Source: Emydura subglobosa
Lineage: Eukaryota > Chordata > Testudines > Chelidae
DNA length: 64,000 nt
NCBI GenBank assembly: GCA_007922225.1
Contig: ML679959.1
Span: forward strand, 26,464,216 to 26,528,215
Direction of reading: 5' to 3'
The notes under the pieces were generated by a model. The model was not told the DNA's origin. It ran no database searches and saw only the letters and a program-made list of their open reading frames with translations. Within the stretch, counting starts at the first letter, position 1; each line of letters begins with the position of its first letter. Shown piece after piece: positions 1 to 12,242 of the stretch. Position numbers and translations under genes: made by a program.

Positions 1-918
1 CATGAGTATTACCATCTATTTTCCTGGAAAGGTACAGAAGAAACAGAGAAGCATATTTTATGTTGCACGCTAGTTCCAGAGGCGCAATTTAACTGCATTT
101 TGACTGTACCATTCAAATCAGATGATGTTAGATGCATTTGAAATTAACATTTTTTCCTACTGTAATAAATAGCTTGGGAAAGAACCCACAACTTGTGGCA
201 GTTTTGGACCACTGGTATGTCGTCTCTCTTTCAGCAGACAGGACTGGCAAGTCTACCCATCGGTCTTCTGCATCCATTTTTTTCAGGAGTGTAAGATTTG
301 TTTCTGAATATTACAGGGGTCCCACATGATGCAAGATCAAAACACTCATGTCAAGATCAGGGTAAGATGACTAGGATACTTCTAATTAGAAAATGGCTTT
401 CCCTAGGAGGTGGTTAATAATTTAACAACTAAATCAGTTTCTAAGGCAACAGACAAATATTAAATAATTTGTCCCTCCTGAGTGATCTCATGAAGTATGA
501 GGTCTTTAAAAAGAGCTCTCCAGTATTTCCTGGCTAGAGCATCCCCTTACAGTATAGATGGAGGGCTTGCATACATGAGAGCATGCAGGAAAATTAATCC
601 AAATTAACACGTTAAATGTATAGACAATTGGTTAAACCGCATTCAGACCTTGTATGGAGAGTCTCCTTCAGAATTAAAATGGCCTTAATTCGGTTTAGCT
701 TAATTCACTTCCAAAGGCCACTTTGATTGTGAATGGGAGTGTCCACACAAGCGTTTAATGCAGTTTAATTCATCCACTTTTAATTCACACCTTTAGTTAA
801 TTGGAATTAATTTTCTTGAGTGACCCCATGTAGTCAAGCCCTAAACTGGATGAAAACCACACTAATTCAGAATAAGGGGTTTAATGCCACATAGTCCACT
901 TTAAATTTACACTTTTAA

Positions 919-1150
919 GCCAGGTCTACACTGCCACTTATGTCAGCAAAATTTATGTTGCTCAGGGGTGTGAAAAAACATCCCCTGAGTGACATAAATT
1001 ACTCCGGCATAAGTAGTAGTGTGCACAGCGCTATGTTGACGGGAGAGCACTTTCCTGTCGGCACTGAGCAGCTACACAAGCGATCTTACAGCAGCACAGC
1101 TGCATCGGTACAGCTGTGCCACCGTAAACTCACTAGTGTAGACATGGCCT
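919..1150. mobile_element. MITE-like terminal-repeat element
   Basis: About 232 bp bounded by AGGTCTACACT and its complement AGTGTAGACATGGCCT. The inside contains a foldback of a TTATGTTGCTCAGGGG-type block and its GAGTGACATAAATTA partner. The same family recurs through the window. It is non-coding. The superfamily is not assigned because no clean target-site duplication is visible. Confidence 0.6.
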
Positions 1151-2009
1151 GAGTTAATCTGGATTAATTTTCCTGAGTTTCCCCATGGAGAAAAGCACCA
1201 AGGGGTAAAACTTGTCACATTCCACAGCAGCTTGATACAATGCAGTCACTAGTTTGCTTAAGTGATTTATAATCAAATAAATAAAGCTCAAGCGTTCTCT
1301 TCATTTCTGGATAGTTTTATTGCCTTGCTCACAGAAGGGCATCCTATGAGGTCTTATCCTCTGGTAATGAATTTCATTTGTTAAAATAAGTTAGCAGGGT
1401 ATAAAATCCACTAGATCACCCCCTTTTCTTCTGTAAACTCACTTGCCTAGTTATTGCCTTTCTACTCTGGTTGTTTTCTTGCACACAAACAGTAGCTACA
1501 TGGGGTTTCACTATAAAATGCAAACCTCTCATGCATGGTATTATGTCTGCTTTCCTATTTTGAACTTGGTTGGCGCTTAATGTTCAAACTAGTTTTACCA
1601 TCTGACTAAAATAGTGAAAATTAAATTTCACACTGCTTTTAAATCAGCAGAAACAAAACCAGATAGTATTTGCAACATGTGGCAAACAAACAATCTGCAG
1701 AGGCTGCTTTGCACCCTCAGTATTCCAGTGTAGGAATAGGTCCCTCCGCCGTTTTAGCTTCTACTCAGTGGGATTCTGAGCATTCCATCCGTTAGTTGCA
1801 TTGTGGAGATATGAGCAGGTTGCAAGACCATTCAAATGGTGTCATAGTCAGCCCATGGCGTGGATCAATATCAGGCAGAGAATCCTGGGAAACCTTGCTG
1901 AAAGCTTTAGAAAGGAATCAGTTCGGGGGTATTACTTGTGTGGAAGTGAGTAACAGACATGAGTTATTTAACCTCATCCAGGGACAGCCATGGCCTAAAG
2001 ATGACAGCG

Positions 2010-2160
2010 TGTGGAATGGAGTCAGGAGATCTCAGACCTATTCCCAGCGCTGCCACGGACTTGCTACATGACTCTGGGGCAAGTCATTTCACTTTGAAAT
2101 GCTCCATCTTCCCCATCTATAAGATGGGACAGTGGGGCTTAGCCAGCTTGTTGCAAAGCA
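2010..2160 (+). repeat. MIR-like SINE remnant
   Basis: Shows the order typical of MIR: a TCAGGAGATCTCAGACC block, a GGCAAGTCATTTCACTT block (compare the MIR core GGCAAGTTACTTAACCT), then CCCATCTATAAGATGGG. It is diverged and has no intact promoter boxes. Confidence 0.6.
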
Positions 2161-4505
2161 CAACCAAAGTATTACAATACTATCACTATACACTCCACAG
2201 AATGAACCTAGGTTTTCTAGCTCACTGCGGGTAGCAGAAATTGCAGGGGAAGGGGAGCCCTTGCACACATTTGATGTTCAGCCATGTATTAGACAGATTA
2301 CAGTGTCTGGGCCTGCAGCTCTTTTGGGGGAGTACAAGAAAACCAAGAATAAAGAGACCTCTGTGTTACCGATAGCAGCCTACGTTAATGCTGGGTCACT
2401 CCTCTCCTGCCAGATAAAGATAAGATTTGGGATTTTATGGATATGGAAAAACAGACCATTCTGAAGAAAGATTCTTTTACCATACACTTTAAAAATCTGT
2501 ACCCCACTTATGCTATGAGGAGGAACTAGATTCTATAGTCGCATCTCAGCCATTTTCTTTGTAAGTTTACCGAGAATAATATATAGGCAAAAATAGGATC
2601 TTGCAGGCCAAATTCTTCCCTGGGATACCCATATACATTTCCAATGTCAGAACTTGGGTCTGCTTGTTTTATATATCATGCTCAATATGTTTATGCCCTG
2701 AAATGGGGAAAATGTTATGCATTGAACTAGAAACTGATTTTGTCAAGGTTCTTGTTAGTGTCTTTGTATATATAAAATATACATAGAGATGTTGTCCTCT
2801 ACCATTTTCCCCCCAATTTCTGCTTTCATATTTTACCTTTGAAACTGTTTTAAATTATATAAATCATTTTGTGACAGTTTGTATGACAGAAACTATGCAA
2901 AAGTCATATTTAGTCAAGTAGAACATGGATACTACATAGAATAATTTGTATTAAATGAGGCTTCATCTCATATCAAAATGACTCTGACCTGTGAGTTTGG
3001 TGCAGTAAAGATATTGCAAATACTCTTGTTGCTTATTGAAAAGGCAATTTTCTCATTGGATACAATACAGTGAAACATTCTCTGTATATAGCTACTCAGT
3101 ATAAACTTGTTAGTCTACTGATATTACTCCCCAAACTTTGTGAGCGTAAAGGCAACTTGCAAAGAAAAGATCATGACTTGTCCTGGAATGCTATCTGCTA
3201 TTTTTACAAGTAATACCTACGATCGCTGTAAATGAAATAATTTCTCTAATTTCTCTTTTCCTGTTTGTTTACTTTGTACACTTGGCAGTTCTTTGTGTTT
3301 AATCAGTTCCACTGTTTGCCCATTCAGAGTCAGTTTCCCCTATCTGGGTGGGTGTTCCATATGTAATGGGAAAGAAAAGCATTTTAAGAAATAGAAAGAT
3401 GTGAACGTAAAACAAAAAACTAACTGGTGGAGACTTAAAGGCAGATATGGAACCTGAAACTGAATGTAACTCATTTTAAAAAAATACCCAGATTTGAACT
3501 TGACTTTCTCCTTTTTAAAACTTTAAATAAAATAAAATAAATGTAAAACAGAAATTAAATAATGTTGCTGACCTAGTGGTTTTTGAGGTACCATATTCCA
3601 TCCTAATAGGAATGGTTGGCATTCTCTCAGTTTAAAAAGTGCACATGGAAATGGATACAAGCCTCAAGACAGTCTATTCCTCAACCCTGTATCAGGGCTA
3701 CTTACATTTGGTACAATCCAAGAGTGCATGAGTCTGAGAGAAGAAGAATTGGTAAAACTTGTTTCTTGTGTGATAGGATAATGTCAAATCCTTTACCACC
3801 CCCATAATAGAAATAAAGAAAAGAAATCTCATCTCAAGAATAAACTAAGTAAGACTTATTTCGTTTAATAACAGAAAGCTTGATAAATGTCTTTTGGGTC
3901 CTGGAAGTCACTTATTTCCCATTGCAAAACAATATCCTACCACTGACTTCAGCTGCACCTACTGCTGCAACCAGAAGTCACAGATCTTCCTTTTGCCAGA
4001 TCCTTTTACTCATTATTTTAAGTAATTTGTGCATTTATCACATTTGTAATCTTTGTCTGTCTTAATTCCCTTTTAATTTCTTCTTTCATGTGAGGGTAGC
4101 AATTGTTCCTGGAAAGATTTCATTTTCTGGTTTATAAAGTGGAAGATCCACTGGCATGTCAACTGCTGCATGGAACTTGCCCACAGAAATACAACCAGGT
4201 GGAGAATATGGACACACAGGATTTACTGAAGGCTTAAACCAAATTACTGTGTAAACTTTCACTCCACTATCTCAAGTACATGGCTTTGGTCAATGGACCT
4301 TTCTTTGACTACAGTTTTCCCTCTCTTTCTTTTTCAAATGTCCATTATTTTAGGTTAAAAAAAAAAAACTTTTAAAGAATGACAATGGCAAAGTACTTTC
4401 CAGTATGGAGGCTTTATTTTTTGTACATTCAATTACATTGTTTTTGAGTAAAATTCAAAGTTAAGAAAAAAAATCCAACTTTCTGCCTTATTTGCCCAGA
4501 CTTAC

Positions 4506-4621
4506 GTTGGGTATGCAGCTCTGTGATAGCCTGGAGTGACTGGTCTCTGGAGAGGCTCATCTATGCTCTGGTGGACACCAGGAAACAGCTTCTTTTTCCC
4601 TTTTGGTGTATGAGTCATTAT
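4506..4621 (-). CDS. ARMC9: ARMC9 exon ([13 protein letters not shown]...PLQRPVTPG...)
   Basis: 116 nt: 38 codons plus two bases of a split codon. Acceptor GTGTATTAG; donor GTAAGTC. The peptide starts [15 protein letters not shown] and contains [11 protein letters not shown], matching the start of the low-complexity C-terminal tail. This is the last exon I can place. A tail exon downstream must exist, because the final codon is split. Confidence 0.9.
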
Positions 4622-5069
4622 CTAATACACAGAAGGAGAAGGGGGGGGGGGAGGAGAGGCAACTGAAGTCATTGGGACAGAGATAGGAAAATGATCAGAG
4701 CATCAACCTAGATTTGTGTCTTAATGTCACTGAACAGGATTGCCATGGTTTACCACCTAGCTACACTACAGTCTTTTCATCTCACAGTACCATAGCTCTT
4801 TCTGTTCCAAGCTGGCTCAGTAAGGATGTAAGTTAGCCTTTCCCAAGTCCATCTTACTTCTGCTGGATAGAGGTTCAACAACAGATAGTGAGGGATCGGG
4901 ACTCAGTAGGCAGGTAAAGAGCTGAGTCTCAACAGCCTTATATGTAGCACACAGATGGAGGCAGCTGCTATAATTAAACCTATGGGTGTTAAATGGTGAT
5001 TGAAATGTAGAAATTCAATACCTAGCCAAACCAATTCAGTATTTTGGAATCCCAATGAGTAATACTTAC
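4622..5069 (-). other. ARMC9: ARMC9 intron, 448 bp
   Basis: A short intron containing a G10 run near 4643. Nothing else recognised. Confidence 0.85.
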
Positions 5070-5174
5070 GCCCAAATACTCTGTTGTCAGCAGCTTCTCT
5101 CCTGATAGCTCTCCCAACTGCGGTTGTATCACCTCATCTTTGTCCAGATCAGCCTCCATTGTATCATGGTCCTC
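5070..5174 (-). CDS. ARMC9: ARMC9 exon ([20 protein letters not shown]...)
   Basis: 105 nt, 35 codons, phase 0. Acceptor TGTAACAG; donor GTAAGTATT. The peptide contains [17 protein letters not shown] and ends [11 protein letters not shown]. It is conserved with the human tail segment just after the acidic run. It is separated from the previous exon by a 16-kb intron holding a DIRS element and a retroviral fragment. Confidence 0.95.
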
Positions 5175-6029
5175 CTGTTACAATAACACACCTCGAGTAT
5201 TTGAACCCAGACCTTTGGGCAGCTTTCAGTTCCAGTGAGAGCATTTAATTTTCACTCCGGCAGTCACTTGTGCAATATACATTTAAAACATAAATGACTT
5301 TTTCAACTAGGGCTACACATTTGAGCTACTGTGTATATATTTTTGTGTGTGTTTGTACACATGCATGTACATGCACACTTGTCCAAGCTTGAGATACACT
5401 CAGAAATAAATACAAATAATTCCTCCCAGCAGCTGCATAACCTTAACAAGGCTGGAGGGGAAAAATTATAGCCCCAAAGGACTGCTCTCCTTGAAATCTC
5501 AAATCCCTAAGTATTCCATGCAGGATAAAGATCCAATAACAAAAGAACATGATGGTGTTAATATGCATTACTTTCTAATGAGACTAGTTCCCCTCCATCC
5601 TCCAAAGAACATGACAGATCAGCCCCACAACAGAACTAAAGGAAAAGTGTTTTGCTGTTTAAAAAGGTTGTAACAATACATCATTGTATGGAAAAGTAAA
5701 TCAATCATTCTAGGAGAGGTTAGTTAGCTTCATATACTGTAGTTCTTCGAGATGTGTCCCCCCCATGGGTGCTCCACATCAGATGCACATGTGCCCCGTG
5801 CATCTGTGATCAGAGATTTTTGGTATCAGTGCCCGTTCGGCCAACACATGCACTCCAGACCTTCTCCTGCCCCGTACTGAGGATATATAGAGCTGTGTGG
5901 TTAAACCGGCAGTTTCTTCTCTACCGCAAAGACTGATGAGATGAGACTCAGCAGCAGAAGGGAAGGGAGGGCATGTAGTAGGGACACACATCTCAAAGAA
6001 CTACAGTACAAAGTAAGTAACCCCTCCTT

Positions 6030-7400
6030 CTCGGAGTAGTGTCCCTATGGGTGCTCCATTTACGATGACTCCTGAGCAGTACTCCTGGAAGGAGGATGGT
6101 GTTTCAGAGCCAGATCGAACACTGATGATAGGACTGCCATGCCAACAGCAGCATCTGATGTGGAAGTGTGTATCAGGGCATAGTGTTTGGAAAAAGTATG
6201 GACTGACATCCAAGTCACAGCTTTGCAAACTTCTGCAACTGGTACATTTTTCTACAGTGCCATGGTTGTAGATTGGGATCATGTAGAATGGTCTATTATT
6301 CTAGAAGGGGGCTGATCATTAGCAGCCTCATAACAAGAAAGAATGCATCTGGAAACCCACTTTGAAAGTCTTGGGTGGAAACTATGAATCCCCATGCCCC
6401 CAAAGGATACAAACAGCCCAGGAGACTTCCTAAATGGTTTGGTTCTGCCCAGACAGAAAGTTAATGCACTTCTAACATCCAAGATATTGCAGACACCTTC
6501 ATCCCTGGTCTGGTGTAGCTTTGGGAAAAAAAACTGGAAGGTGGATAACATGGTCAATGTGGAAATCAGAGGATATTTTAGGTAGAAACTTGGGACGCAG
6601 CTGTAAAGAAACTTTTTCCTTGAGGAACTCTACTGTACAGGGAGAATCTGGCATCAACAACCCTAACCTTCTACTTTCTGGGCAGAAGTGATGGCCACCA
6701 AGAAGGCCATCTTCATAGACAAGCATAGCATAGAACACTTATAACATTAGAGCTTCAAAGGGAGGTTTCGTTAGTCAATTAAAGACCAAATTCAAATCCC
6801 ATACAGGGGTGAGTTCTCTAATCTGCAGAAAAAGATTAATCAACCCCTTGATGAATCTGACTATTGTGGGGTGGGCAAACACTGAGAATCCCTCTCAGGG
6901 GAATAAAAGGCTGTAACAGCCACCAAATGAACTGTGAAAGAACTCATAGCAAGCCCTGACTTTTTAAAATACATTAGGCAATCCAGAACAGCAGAGGGGG
7001 AAGAATGAACCGGTGAAAACAGAAGACATTTCTTCCACTTTTGCAGGTAGTGGAGATCTTTCTGCTGTTGAACAGGACCTGTTGTACTTCTGCCAAGCAA
7101 GAAACTTCTAACCCCAAGAACCATCAAGGAGTCAAGCTATGAGTTGAAGAACGCTCAAATTGGGATGAAGAACCCTAATGGAATCCTGAGACAGCAGGTG
7201 GGAAATAGTCAGAAGCAGTAATGCCAGACAACAGATGTGGTGAATCAGTAAGGAAACCAAACTTATCTTCGCCAAGTTGGTGCAATTAGAACAACTCTCT
7301 CTCTTCTTGCTTGAACTTCTTGAACATCATCAGGATCAACAGTGTCAGGAGATATATACACGGATGAAGAGCCTTCTCTAAGGAAAGTGAAAGGCATCAC
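6030..7400 (-). pseudogene. DIRS tyrosine recombinase remnant
   Basis: Pieces in order: KDLHYLQKWKKCLLFSPVHS and LDCLMYFKKSGLAMSSFTVH (N-terminal, near 7000), LRPKFLPKISSDFHIDHVIH (near 6580), ILDVRSALTFCLGRTKPFR (near 6470), DHST followed by a stop at 6279-6281, then VCKAVTWMSVHTFSKHYAL. The H-x-x-R motif is broken because the Arg codon reads TGA, a likely CpG decay of CGA. The probable nucleophilic Tyr in KHYAL remains. Several frameshifts separate the parts. Confidence 0.78.
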
Positions 7401-7645
7401 TTAGGGATGACGACAACCCAGTCCTCCTTGCAAGCAGAATTTTTTGCATTTTCTGTTGATGGCAGTCCCAAAAAGATCTACTTCTGGAAACCCCAAGGGT
7501 CAGAAAAATACACTTGAGAATCTGAGTGTCCAGTTCCCACTCATAATCTTGGGAGAAGTGCCATGGTATTGTTTTCCATGCGTGAAAGGTCAGAGGCTGA
7601 GACGAGATGTGACTGGTTATACACCAGTTCCATAGTTTTATTGCT

Positions 7646-7978
7646 TTAGCATAAAAAAGAAGGGGATCTCAGTCCCCTCAGGCCTTTTATATAGAACATG
7701 CAGGATATGTTCTCTGTCATGACTTTGACAGACTGACCCATGTTTAAGGGAAGGAAACTGATGCAGATGATCCTGATTGCCCTGCATTCCAGGAGGCTGA
7801 TGTGCAGAAGAGGCTCCTGGGCAACTATTTGCCTTGAATTGTGCCTGTCCCTCGGTGTGCTCCCCATCCCACAAAGAATGCATCTGAAGTTATGGTAGGG
7901 GAAGGCTGAGTAAAAGAAACTCCTGCATAAAAAAACTTCGATGGGTCTTTTCACCCACTGAATGAGTTTAGGACTCAA
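7646..7978 (-). pseudogene. DIRS RNase H remnant
   Basis: The segment LLHISLLECRAIRIICISF is followed by QSVKVMTENISCMFYIKG. The pattern fits DIRS RNase H, where ELRAI and MTDN carry acidic active-site residues. Here they read ECRAI and MTEN, so one catalytic Asp is changed to Glu. It lies directly downstream of RT, as expected. Confidence 0.78.
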
Positions 7979-8990
7979 AGAGGAACGGACCCCAGCTTGT
8001 CTAGACCATGTTTATTTTGAATGTAGACTATGCTCTGAGCCATCCCTGAAAGCAAAGCAAAGCAAAGACGTAACCTGGCATGTTGCATTATGAAAATGCA
8101 ATGTGCCAGAATGCCTAGCCGTTGGAAACAATTTCTTGCTGACATTTGAGGACTTATTTGAATCTTGGAAATTAGGTTTCTTAGTGTCATGAATGTGACC
8201 GCAGGAAAATAAGCTCTGGATGTTAAGGCATTCAGAGAAGCCCCTATAAAGTCTATCTGCTGTACTGGAGTCAAAATGGACTTTCTGATGTTGAGTTGAA
8301 GTTTCTAACTTGGGGAACAGGGCCATAGCCATAGCTGTCTTTACTGCAGAGAGAAGCTTGCTGTACAACTGGCTCTCAAGGAACCAATTGTTGAGTTAGG
8401 GGAAGATGATTATTGCCAATTGACATAGTTGAGTGGTCACTCTTGGGGCAGAGGATAGGCCGAAGGGAAGCACTTGATACTGAAAGTGATCCTGGCCGAC
8501 TGTGAAATTAAGGAACCTATTGTGAGAGGGGTCAGTTGTGATGTGAAAGCACACATTCTGACATTTCAAGGGCTGTGAACCAATTCCTAGAGTCTAACAA
8601 CAGAATTAGATCTTCAATAGTCGCCATCTTGAATTTCTGCATTTTCACAATGTGATCAGAAATTCTAAAATCTGTCTCCATCCCTCTTTTTAGGTGGAAC
8701 CAAAAAATACTTGAAACAGAATCCCTAGCCCCTGTGCTGAACTGGAACTAGCCGTACAACTCCTTTGCGTAGGAGGGAAATGATTTGCTGTCTCAACAAG
8801 TGTTTGTGAGGTGGATCCCTGAGAAGGAACAAGGAAGGAGGGTGGTGTATAGGGGTGCAGATAAAACAGGTGGAATAACCTGATTTTATAACCTCCAAAA
8901 CCCGTTTGTTGGATATAATCTGCTCCCATGTAGGTTGAAAGTGGAAGATATGGTCTCCAAAAGGTGGGAGGTGGGTAGAGTGGCACAGCT
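7975..8990 (-). pseudogene. DIRS reverse transcriptase remnant, catalytic motif destroyed
   Basis: RT of the DIRS element. The N-terminal part reads VLEVIKSGYS...PPS with LLRKGVVRLVP and FKYFLVPPKKRDGD. The core contains QYQVLPFGLSSAPR near 8440-8482. In the same frame, where DIRS RTs carry FPYLDDW, this copy reads FP, stop, LNNW (8387-8398), so the Tyr and both catalytic Asp are lost. The C-terminal part IDFIGASLNALTSRAYFP follows near 8250. It is non-functional. Confidence 0.82.
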
Positions 8991-9482
8991 GAAGATTCCT
9001 GAAGTAGGGCTGTTTTGATGAGCAGGAGGGCTGGGTAGTAGTAGTGGATGTGGTAGGGGGGCTTTTCTTTTGATATCTTGGTCTCTTTTTGGTGGTTTGG
9101 CAGATTACAGAAACTGGGAAACTGGATTAGGTGGGATCACCGAGCCGTCTGCGACCGACTACATTTTCTTTCATTCACAGGTGTAGATATAACCAAGGGA
9201 CCTAACAGCGACCCTCAAATCCTTCAGAGTGTGCAAACATTCATCCATGGACTCACTGAAGAGTTTAAGTCAACTGAAAGAGAGGTCTTCTATGGTATTT
9301 TGAACTTCCCTGAGAAATTCTGATGAGCATCTTGGCTGCAACTGACACAAGATGACAGCAGCGGAAATGGAGCAAGCTGCAGCACTGGCTGCTGCTAGAG
9401 AGGCTTGCAATGAGAGCCTTGCTGGGAGCTGATCTTCCACGATAATGGGCTGAAACTGTTCCTGATGTTCCAGAGCGATATG

Positions 9483-11176
9483 TTACATAAAAGCACTACA
9501 TTTTCTGTAGTTGATGTGATTATACTTTGCCAACAGACCTTGGTACTCTGTGATTCTAAATTGTAACATCATGGAGGACAAATTCTTATGACCAAAGTGG
9601 TCCAGGCGCGTTTGGTCCTTAATATAAGGCCCAGCTTTTGAATGGTGCTGTCTGCCATGCTCACTGATGGCCTCCACAACTAAAGAATTAGGTGGAGGGT
9701 GCGAGAATAAAAGCCTTAGAAATTTTGGCTGGGACATGCTACTTGTTGAATTTTTTGCATGTAGGCGGTACAGTAGCCAAAGTGTGCCAAGTGGTCTTGG
9801 CAGGTTTAGCTAGCGCCTCATTCACTGGCAAGGATACTTGACCAGGAGCTGTTGTGTGCAGAATGTCTAAAAGCTTATGCTGCAACTCTTGGACCTCCTC
9901 CAAGGGTATCTGGAGAGTCAGCAATCTGTTTCGTAAGTTCTTGAAACTGTTCAAAATCATCAGCATAAGATGGTGCGGAAGGCATCACAGCCTTATCTGG
10001 GGAAGATGAGGAGATATTGGTTTGTGGTGTCACTTGCTTCTCAGCCTCTTCCTCCTCAAAAGCAGGCTGAGGTCTCTGTATACCAAACCCCAAATCTTGC
10101 TTAACACTGTTTAACGTTGGACAGTGACAGGCTCATGTTAATACCTTTGACTCTTTGGGTCCATATATTCCATCTAAATTAATACAAGAGATGTCCCAGC
10201 ACAGAAATCTGAGAACATGAGGAGGTGTCCTCAGCAAAGTCCAAGGAAGGAGCAGACTGTGGAGGCAATGATGTTTATCTGCCTTATCCTGAAGATACCG
10301 GAGAACTAGGGGGTACTGGGGAAGGAGAAGGTCTCAGTGACCTAGAAGATCACAGTACTGACAGTCATTTGGTATCCTTTAACAAAGGAGACTCTGGCTC
10401 ATCTGAGACAGACCGGTCTGTAGAGAATCTAAATTCCTGCAGTAGCATGTGAACGTGTGCTGAAACTGAATGAGGCCTCCCAGCAGTCAGCAGCGGTACC
10501 AAGGATGCCGTTTGTTTCAGAGGTATCTGTCTAGCAGACGGTGATGGTACCGAGGATGTTGATGGCTTTGGAGATACCGATGTAGTAGTCTGCGACACCT
10601 GCTTAGGTGCTGGCCATAGCACAGAGAACTCTGTAGTCAGTACCAGCTTCCTCGACGCAGTGTTTAGTCTCTGTGGTGCAATCACGCTTTGACTGTACCG
10701 AAAATGGCTTTGATACCAAGGCACATTTGGTATTGTGATTCTTGAAAGAGCTTGAAGTCTTTGACTAAGAGCTCCAGATACCGGCGAAGCCTGGAGCCTC
10801 AGCTGTACCCTTTCTGGAACATGAGGTCTCTGAAACAGTCGATTTCTACAGTAACCAAGGTCTATGGGGTACTGTGGTCACTCAAAGGCAGATGTACAGG
10901 GAAGGCATCTGGGCCTGGATCTAAGGCCGGTTGAAGGAAGTGCTTCATCATGAGGAGCCTAAATTTAATCTCCCTATTTTTCCTAGATCTACTCTTGAAG
11001 GCTGAGCAGATCTTACACTTACACAATATGTGTGTGTCTCCCAAATACACTGGCAAGGCCCATCGCTGACTGGCACAGATTAATGACAGGTGAGGCAGTG
11101 CTTGGATCCCAAAATACCACAGAGACAACAACCTCCAAGATAGGAGGGGAGAAGAAGGGGTGTCTAATGGAAACAA
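9483..11176 (-). pseudogene. DIRS gag remnant
   Basis: Broken gag reading of the DIRS element. Recognisable pieces are a CKICSAFKSRSRKNREIKF block near 11000, the segment SSSSPDKAVMPSAPSYADDF near 10000, the segment IPLEEVQELQHKLLDILHT near 9890, and FSHPPPNSLVVEAISEHGR in the following frame near 9690. These lie in different frames and need several frameshifts to connect. The middle part (10200-10750) is serine/threonine rich and poorly conserved. Confidence 0.75.
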
Positions 11177-12242
11177 ACCTGCAATTAACTAGAAGAACTA
11201 TAAAACTTAAACTAAAGGAGAACACTACAGTAGACTTAGCTAAAACTAAAGAACCCAAAGAGCTAAAAGCTAACGGTTGAGCTTGACGCGGAAACACTAT
11301 ACGCTCCACCGCAGGCCATAAGGCACTTGAGAAAGAACCAAGGGCAGTTCACCTGTGCAGGTCTATATATCCTCAGTACAATGCACAAGAAAGTCTGGAG
11401 TGCACGAGGGCCGCACAGCCCCTAGCACCTAAAACCTCCAATCAGAAGTGGAACTCCCATAGGGACACTTCTCGAAGAAGAACTAGGTATTATTACAACG
11501 ATGATGATGATTACAACAGAAAAAGCCTGATCCAAAACTCATTAAAGTCAGTGGTGACTACTGATTTCAGCTGGCTTTGGATCATTTCCAAAGAGCATAA
11601 AAGGAGAGAAAAGGACAGGACAAGTATCCTTACACTAGCGAGACAGAGTGAGGGAGTAGGTTCAACTGTTAAGTTGAGACATAAATCTGTTTTGAGTATG
11701 GCTTCAATAGGAGCACCCTCCTGGGCAGGCCGTGGCACAGCAGACATGCCTGCCTCAGTTTCCCCTTTCAGAGTCTCCAGAAATAATGGTCTTCCCAAGT
11801 ATAAATTTAGCCCTTGGGGGATTTATTTTAAAAGTCCGATGCACATAAACCATAACAAAACAAGTCCCAGTATCAAGTCCCACAACCATAATCCAGATAG
11901 TACATCAAATAGAACCCCAGGGTCCCTCAACACACTCCAACGCTCCAAAGCAGCCCCAGAGCCCCACATCATAACATGGCTCTTCAGCCTTCCAACTTCT
12001 CTGTCTCTCTGGCTTCAGCTCTCCAGCTCTGAGAACCAGCTGGCTTCTCTTCACTGGCTTCCTAGCCTTCAGCCCTTTTCAGCCTCCCAGCACCAGTTTT
12101 GGCTCTTGAAAGTCAGCAGGCTAGCCTTTCTACTTACTACCTAGTAATTCCTCCCTCTTTCCAAGGAAGACCTGCAGACAGCCCCCTATAGTCTTGTGAC
12201 TCTTGCAGACTTAACTCACCAGGTCTCTCTCTCTCTCTCTGG

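Larger units (their letters stand above)
1..4505 (-). other. ARMC9 intron or downstream sequence, no gene seen
   Basis: AT-rich non-coding DNA beyond the last recognised exon. No further ARMC9 tail exon could be supported, although one is expected. It holds a MITE-like element (919-1150), flanked by related TTAATT-rich sequence at about 780-840 and 1151-1190 that suggests it sits inside an older repeat, and a MIR-like SINE near 2010-2160. Otherwise I see only short chance ORFs. Confidence 0.6.
5739..11484 (-). mobile_element. DIRS-like tyrosine-recombinase retrotransposon, near full length, decayed
   Basis: A 5.7-kb element on the minus strand. Its right end (about 11290-11484) and left end (about 5739-5910) are inverted copies. 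Both contain the block around CTTCGAGA...GTGTCCC and a GTACTGAGGATATATAGA motif. An inner inverted copy of the left end at 5981-6008 matches the internal complementary region known from DIRS elements. Coding order from right to left is gag, RT, RNase H, tyrosine recombinase, as expected. Stops and frameshifts occur throughout, so it is inactive. It lies in the sense orientation inside an ARMC9 intron. DIRS elements integrate by recombinase and leave no target duplication, and none is seen. Confidence 0.88.

Noticed and set aside
11551..12144. 197-residue open frame
   Set aside because: No family pattern, Ser/Pro rich, crosses from intronic DNA near the DIRS end toward a CT-rich repeat. No splice or start context.
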